NCBI GenBank assembly: GCA_963839365.1
Contig: CAWIUT010000001.1
Location: 186,001-250,000 of the forward strand
From: DASSKA01 sp963839365
GTDB taxonomy: Bacteria > Actinomycetota > Actinomycetes > Propionibacteriales > Nocardioidaceae
DNA length: 64,000 nt
Direction of reading: 5' to 3'
Made by a program: the position numbers and the translations under genes. Shown piece by piece: positions 59,834-64,000 of this stretch. How positions within the stretch are numbered: position 1 is the stretch's first letter; every line of letters starts with the position of its first letter. The notes under the pieces are model-generated. The model searched no databases. It worked only from the letters and a program-made list of their open reading frames with translations, and had not been told where the DNA came from.

Positions 59834-60026
59834 CCCAGCTGCACACCGTCGGGACAGGGATCGACCTCGTACACCACCCCAGCGGACTCGATCCTCCTGT
59901 CGCCAACGTTCGATGTCCGCGGGGAGCCGGGCAGGGGCTTTCAGGTACAGATCAGGACGAGTAGGTCCCTCGAGGCACGGCCTTCCGGCCCTGTCGGAGC
60001 GTGGCCGGCCGACGTGCAATTGGCAC

Positions 60027-60626
60027 ATGAAACCCGTTTCGCGGTCGGGGATGACGCAGGCGCTGATGGGACTGACCGTGGCGACTGCCCTCACGCTGAG
60101 CGGCTGCGGGACCGGGGCTCAGCCTCGCCCGGGGCCGGGCGGCATGATGGGCGCGCCCGGGCTGGGCCATGCGATGCGCTTCTCCACACTGCGTTGCGCG
60201 GCTCGACCGGCCCTCCCCGGCACCCAGGTCCGGGTGCTTCTCACGGACATGGGGCGGAGCACGATGATGGGGGGCGGCGCCTCCGGTGCGCCCATGATGC
60301 TCCACGCCGTCCCCGCGACCGTTCCGGCCGGCCGGGTCAGCTTCGTGGCCGCGAACCGGGGGTGGCGCATCCACGAGCTGGTCGTGCTGCCGCTCCCCCG
60401 AGGCCACCAGGCCGGACAGCGAGTTCCGGACGCCAACGGCAGCGTCGACGAGTCGTCGTCGCTCGGTGAGGCCTCGAGGTCATGCGGCCCCGGCGACGGG
60501 GACGGCATCCGACCGGGCACCGTCGGCTGGGTGACGCTGAGGCTGACGCCGGGCAGGTACGAACTGATCTGCAACCGCCCTCACCACTACGCCGACGGCA
60601 TGTATCAGGAGCTCGTGGTCAGCTGA
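60027..60626 (+). CDS. cupredoxin-like lipoprotein
   Basis: 199 aa. Signal peptide with lipobox LSGC (lipidated Cys27), a Met/Gly-rich linker (GGMMGAPGLGHAM), then a cupredoxin-like domain. Type-1 copper ligands are plausible: His116 (RIHELVV) and, in CNRPHHYADGM, Cys182, His186 or His187, and Met192, which resembles sulfocyanin-type C-N-x-P-x-H-Y-x-x-G-M loops. This suggests an outer-face electron carrier or copper-binding protein. Met-rich clusters (GRSTMMGG, APMML) fit copper binding. The ATG at 60027 is used because it gives the signal peptide. Its TGA abuts the convergent M1 peptidase stop. Confidence 0.8.
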   Translation: MKPVSRSGMTQALMGLTVATALTLSGCGTGAQPRPGPGGMMGAPGLGHAMRFSTLRCAARPALPGTQVRVLLTDMGRSTMMGGGASGAPMMLHAVPATVPAGRVSFVAANRGWRIHELVVLPLPRGHQAGQRVPDANGSVDESSSLGEASRSCGPGDGDGIRPGTVGWVTLRLTPGRYELICNRPHHYADGMYQELVVS

Positions 60627-62099
60627 TCAGTACCCCTTCGGTCGCGCGCTGGTGAACAGCCAGTCGTGGAACAGCTTGTCGAGATGCTTCCCGGAGATCC
60701 GCTCCGACAGCGCCATGAACTCCCGTGTCGAAGCCCCGCTGTGCCGGTGCTGGGCGGCCCAGGCCCTCAGGATCTGGAAGAACGCCTTGCTGCCCACCTT
60801 CCCGCGCAGCGCCTGGAGGGTCATCGCGCCTCGCTCGTAGACCGGCGCGCCGAACAGGTCGGCAGGGTCGGTGAACGAAGCGGGGGGCGGGGACCAGAGG
60901 TGAGACTTCGGGCCGTGCTTCCGGTAGGCGGTCCGGAAGGTCTCCGCCGGTGTCGGGCCACCGTGGGCACCGCTCCACAGCCACTCGGCGTAGGTCGCGA
61001 AGCCCTCGTTCAGCCAGATGTCGCCCCAGTCACGGAGGGTGACGGAGTCGCCGTACCACTGGTGTGCAAGCTCGTGCACCAGGTCGGTGGTGCTGACCTT
61101 GCCGGCGAACACCGGACGTTCCTGCGTCTCGAGGGCGTACCCGACGTCGAGCCGGTGCGCGACCAGGCCCACGCTGCGCATCGGGTACGGCCCGAAGTGA
61201 CGCTCCTCGAACCTGATGACCCTCGGTACCAAGGCGCGTGCCCTGCGCTGGCCTTTCAACGACCGCTGCACGAACGACCACACCGGGAGACGCCGGCCGG
61301 TGACGGACCTCATCGTGGAGTGGAAGACCCGGTACCGGCCGATGGAGACCATGGCGAGGTAGCTCGCCATCGGGACCCGCTCCTGCCACACCCAGGTCGT
61401 GGTCCGGCCGTGCCGGGTCCGGTGGGTCAGGACCCCGTTGGAGGCCACCGCCAACCTCGCCGGTGCGGTCACCCGGAACGTGTAGCGGGCCTTGTCCCGG
61501 GGGGTGTTGTTCACCGGGAGCCAGGTCATCGTGCCGACCGGCTCGCCCAGCGCAGTTGCGCCGTCCGGCGTCCGGATCCACCCTTCGGAGGTCTTGTCCG
61601 GGTCGGTGTGCTTGTCCGGTCGGCCGGCGTAGGTGACGGAGGTGGTGAACGCGCCCCGCACCGGGAGCGCCGGGGTGATCACCACCTCATGGCCGTGCCG
61701 GGTGAACCGGGCGTGGCGGCCGTCGACGCGCACGGTCTGCACGTGCAGACCGGACAGGTCCAGCGAGAACGAGGACAGCGGGTGCTGGGCCCGTGCTCTG
61801 ATCCGGGTCACCGCCTGAATCCGGTCGTTCCCCGGGTGGTAGCTCAGTGAGACGTGGTAGCGGCGCACGTCGTACCCGCCGTTGCCGGCGTAGGGGAACA
61901 GAGAGTCTCCGGACCTCGTGGAGCCGGGGCTGGGCGGGCCCGCCCCCTGCACCGCCTGGGAGGCCCCGCCGCCGGCAGCGGCAACGCCGAGCCCGAGGGC
62001 AGCCACGGCAACCGCCCCGCTCCACCGCACCCTCCGGTGCGTTCTCGGACCGGTCCGCGCCGATCTGCTGAGCGGGTTCGGTGCACGCGATGGGGACAT
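60627..62099 (-). CDS. secreted M1 family metallopeptidase
   Basis: 490 aa from the ATG at 62099, which gives a twin-basic signal peptide (RRVRWSGAVAVAALGLGVAA). The catalytic domain has zinc ligands His342, His346 (HELAHQWYGD) and Glu365 (WLNEGFATY). The exopeptidase GxMEN motif of PepN is absent and replaced by GYALETQERP. The C-terminal ERAP-like domain is missing, so it is much shorter than PepN. It probably processes peptides outside the cell. The upstream frame is a shadow. Confidence 0.92.
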   Translation of the reverse strand: MSPSRAPNPLSRSARTGPRTHRRVRWSGAVAVAALGLGVAAAGGGASQAVQGAGPPSPGSTRSGDSLFPYAGNGGYDVRRYHVSLSYHPGNDRIQAVTRIRARAQHPLSSFSLDLSGLHVQTVRVDGRHARFTRHGHEVVITPALPVRGAFTTSVTYAGRPDKHTDPDKTSEGWIRTPDGATALGEPVGTMTWLPVNNTPRDKARYTFRVTAPARLAVASNGVLTHRTRHGRTTTWVWQERVPMASYLAMVSIGRYRVFHSTMRSVTGRRLPVWSFVQRSLKGQRRARALVPRVIRFEERHFGPYPMRSVGLVAHRLDVGYALETQERPVFAGKVSTTDLVHELAHQWYGDSVTLRDWGDIWLNEGFATYAEWLWSGAHGGPTPAETFRTAYRKHGPKSHLWSPPPASFTDPADLFGAPVYERGAMTLQALRGKVGSKAFFQILRAWAAQHRHSGASTREFMALSERISGKHLDKLFHDWLFTSARPKGY

Positions 62100-62263
62100 G
62101 GGCGTCTCCTGTTCGAACGACCTGCCTGCTGCCGTTCCATCGTGGAGCGAGAGCGGGTCGTTGTCATCCCCCTTCGTCACCACTGCCCGGGTCCTTGACC
62201 TGGACCGTGAAGCCAGCGGTGGCCGCCGATCCCCCGGTCCGACCAGGAGAGCGACGCCGCAGC

Positions 62264-63787
62264 TCAGGGAGCGCGACCCGGGCGCTCGCGCCACTCCAGC
62301 GCCAGCCAGAGCTCGACCCGGACGCCCGGTTCTCCTAGATCCCGGCCAAGCAGCTGGGCGGTCTTGGCGATCCTGTTCCGGACCGTGTTGCGGTGCACCC
62401 CGAGGGTGGCCGCGGCACGGTCCCAGCTGCCCCCATCGGCCAGCCACGTGCGCAGTGTGGTCTCCAACCGCGCGGCGTCGGGACGATCGAGTATCGGTGC
62501 GAGGAGCGACGCCGAGAGCCCCTCGGCGGCTTGCCGGTCGACCAGGTCCTGGAACCGGAGCCCGGTCTGCCCCCGACCTGCGGGCCGGCGCGCTTCCATC
62601 CGGGCAGCGGCCAGCCGCCGACGGGCCTGCCGTGCCGCTGTCGGCAAGTCGCTCCAGGCGCACGGCTCCGAGAGGCCGACCGGGGCAGGAGCGAGCGCCT
62701 GCACGATCCGGGAAGGGCGGGCGCGCTCAGGGACGACGGCAACCGCCGTGTCGCCGTCGTCCACGCGCAGCACGCTGCGGACAGAGACCGCGAAGTCGTC
62801 CTGCCAGCGTTGCTGGTCCGGTGCGGCTGCGAGCCCGGAAGGGGGCGCACAGGCAACCACCCGCCACTGCTCGTCGGGCGGGAGCCGGAAGGCGCGGGAG
62901 ACGGGCGCCTCGAGCGAGGCCTGGTCGCCGCCGGTGGCGGCACGTGCCACGGCGGCGCCGAGGGCGCCCAGCCGTGCCGTCGACACGTGGCCGGCCACCA
63001 GGGAGATCACCGTGGCGGCGATGTTGACGAGTCCGTGGCCGGCCGGCGGCAGCTGCGTCGATGAGGTGACGGCGAGCACCATCGGTCGTGCCGCCACGTC
63101 CAGGAGCTGGGCGATGACGTGCCGGCCCGGCTCGTGGACGGCCACCGCCAGGTGCTCGTGCCCCGGCGACAACAGCTCGGCGACCACCTCGTCCACGTCC
63201 GCGACCGGCGAGCCTGAGGACCACCGGGAGCGCTCCGCGGGAGCGACGAGCAGCACCCCGGCGCCCAGGTGGGAGCCGACCGCGTTCACGACAGCCTGCA
63301 GCGGGTCCGGGCGGGCGGCCGCAGCGACGATCCCTCGTTGCGCCCGGGCCACCAGCTCGGTGGCCCGGAGCCGCCCCTCCTCCAGCGCCCTGACGTGTGC
63401 CTCGCTGATCGCGACGAACGGTACGGACGGGGGCACTTCGAGCAGCATCAGGCCCTTCGCCTCGCACGCCGCCGTGAGCCGGGGTGGCACCTTCCGGTAC
63501 ACCGGGTGGACCCCGAACCCGAGACCGATCACGCCGGCGGCCACCAGCCGGGCGACGTACTCGTCGGTCGCGGCCGCAGACTTCGGAAGGTGGACGCCGG
63601 CACTCAGCAGCAGCTCGTGGCCACGCAGGTACGGCGTGGGGTCGGGAACCTCGCTGACGTGCACCCACCGCACCGGCTGTGCGGCACCGTGGCCGGCGAC
63701 CAGGACCCGCAGCTCCGGCACCGCCCGTAACAGGTCCGCGACCGTCACGACGGTGCTGGACACATCGTCCAGATGCCGTGCTGGCAT
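62264..63787 (-). CDS. PucR family transcriptional regulator
   Basis: 507 aa. The N-terminal PucR domain (about 15-130, VRWVHVSEVPDPTPYLRGHELLLSAG-type sequence) is followed by a central GGDEF-like region and a C-terminal HTH_30 (LRTWLADGGSWDRAAATLGV-HRNTVRNRI). PucR proteins regulate purine, allantoin or related catabolism. It is divergent from an NCS1 permease gene, so control of that transporter is likely. The inducer is unknown. Confidence 0.93.
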   Translation of the reverse strand: MPARHLDDVSSTVVTVADLLRAVPELRVLVAGHGAAQPVRWVHVSEVPDPTPYLRGHELLLSAGVHLPKSAAATDEYVARLVAAGVIGLGFGVHPVYRKVPPRLTAACEAKGLMLLEVPPSVPFVAISEAHVRALEEGRLRATELVARAQRGIVAAAARPDPLQAVVNAVGSHLGAGVLLVAPAERSRWSSGSPVADVDEVVAELLSPGHEHLAVAVHEPGRHVIAQLLDVAARPMVLAVTSSTQLPPAGHGLVNIAATVISLVAGHVSTARLGALGAAVARAATGGDQASLEAPVSRAFRLPPDEQWRVVACAPPSGLAAAPDQQRWQDDFAVSVRSVLRVDDGDTAVAVVPERARPSRIVQALAPAPVGLSEPCAWSDLPTAARQARRRLAAARMEARRPAGRGQTGLRFQDLVDRQAAEGLSASLLAPILDRPDAARLETTLRTWLADGGSWDRAAATLGVHRNTVRNRIAKTAQLLGRDLGEPGVRVELWLALEWRERPGRAP

Positions 63788-63802
63788 GTACGAAATCTAC
63801 AT

Positions 63803-63816
63803 CGGCCGACGGCCGA
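63803..63816. repeat. tandem 7-bp repeat in the PucR/permease gap
   Basis: CGGCCGA occurs twice in tandem (63803-63809, 63810-63816), 16 bp upstream of the PucR start. It may be a PucR site; the repeat is GC-rich and could be chance. Confidence 0.35.
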
Positions 63817-63896
63817 CGGCAGGCAGAAAATCGCCATGAGGTCGCGGCGACCGCCATGCGAGGCGCCCCGGCACGCCGAGAGGAAGGTGTGCACAG

Positions 63897-64000
63897 ATGG
63901 CTGTCACAGAGGCCAGGCCCCAAGGCCGGCCGGTCGTAGAAATCCACTCCATCGACTACGTACCGCCCTCCGAGCGGCACGGCAAGGTCTGGCACCAGGG
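63897..64000 (+). CDS. NCS1 family (purine/cytosine-type) permease, N-terminus only
   Basis: 34 codons before the right edge. The start VVEIHSIDYVPPSERHGKVW and HQG match the conserved N-terminus of NCS1 nucleobase-cation symporters. AGGAAGG lies 9 nt before the ATG. Divergent from PucR, which commonly controls such transporters. Substrate cannot be told from this fragment. Confidence 0.85.
   Translation, partial: MAVTEARPQGRPVVEIHSIDYVPPSERHGKVWHQ

Noticed and set aside
1..64000. CRISPR arrays, insertion sequences, prophage or integrase genes
   Set aside because: No direct-repeat/spacer array, transposase, integrase or phage gene was recognised in any frame.

Overview
The window is GC-rich chromosomal DNA from an actinobacterium. 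It combines a Streptomyces-like mreBCD/mrdA/rodA shape cluster with mycothiol-type redox genes, MocR and PucR regulators, and many GTG starts with 1-4 nt stop/start overlaps. Having MreB/C/D argues against mycobacteria and corynebacteria. A member of Nocardioidaceae or a close relative is my best guess, but this is inference. Nearly all of the window is conserved chromosomal backbone. As I recall the genomes, the order ndk, DUF4233, folC, valS ... clpX, clpP2, clpP1, tig ... nei, rpiB, esterase ... DsbA-like, pepN, DUF5130, globin ... thioesterase ... ettA, ssb follows M. tuberculosis from about Rv2445c to Rv2478c, and mreB-ndk-folC-valS-clpX-tig follows Streptomyces. I saw no insertion sequence, prophage, integrase or CRISPR array.

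Layout. 1-6255: cell-shape operon on the minus strand (mreB, mreC, mreD, mrdA, rodA, a 56-aa protein, then the start of a B12-binding radical SAM gene). 6330-8446: divergent PNPOx-like / MocR (PdxR-like) pair. 8449-13340: ndk, DUF4233, folC facing away from valS. 13344-27104: an accessory block between valS and clpX. It holds a response regulator / kinase / GerMN-lipoprotein operon, a complete oligopeptide ABC importer, a K+-channel-like protein, a large LuxR (LAL) regulator, a DUF7144 membrane protein and a damaged-looking ORF. 27201-31470: clpX, clpP2, clpP1 and tig. 31573-31884: tRNA-Pro and tRNA-Gly. 31917-37901: SpoIIE/PP2C phosphatase, Nei-type glycosylase, rpiB, esterase, metG and a DsbA-like mycothiol-redox protein.

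37996-47978: pepN, DUF5130, a small membrane protein, MscS, an M14 peptidase, OsmC, truncated globin, two hotdog thioesterases, a thiolase, YceI/MarR and a TraR/DksA-type zinc protein. 47993-55118: ettA, ssb, a pair of dynamin-like GTPases and a PrsW-like membrane protease. 55197-64000: M24 peptidase, a secreted Cys-rich protein, large catalase, cupredoxin-like lipoprotein, secreted M1 peptidase, a PucR regulator and the start of an NCS1 permease.

Functional themes are peptidoglycan elongation, protein quality control (Tig, ClpXP1P2, aminopeptidases), peptide import under a probable AfsQ1-type two-component system, and oxidative-stress defence (SigR-type promoter on the DsbA-like gene, OsmC, catalase, globin). 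The least understood parts are the PrsW plus dynamin-like GTPase operon, the broken Cys/His-rich ORF upstream of the DUF7144 gene, and several operator-like repeats (AfsQ1-type box, two MarR boxes, PdxR-type inverted repeat) found by eye.
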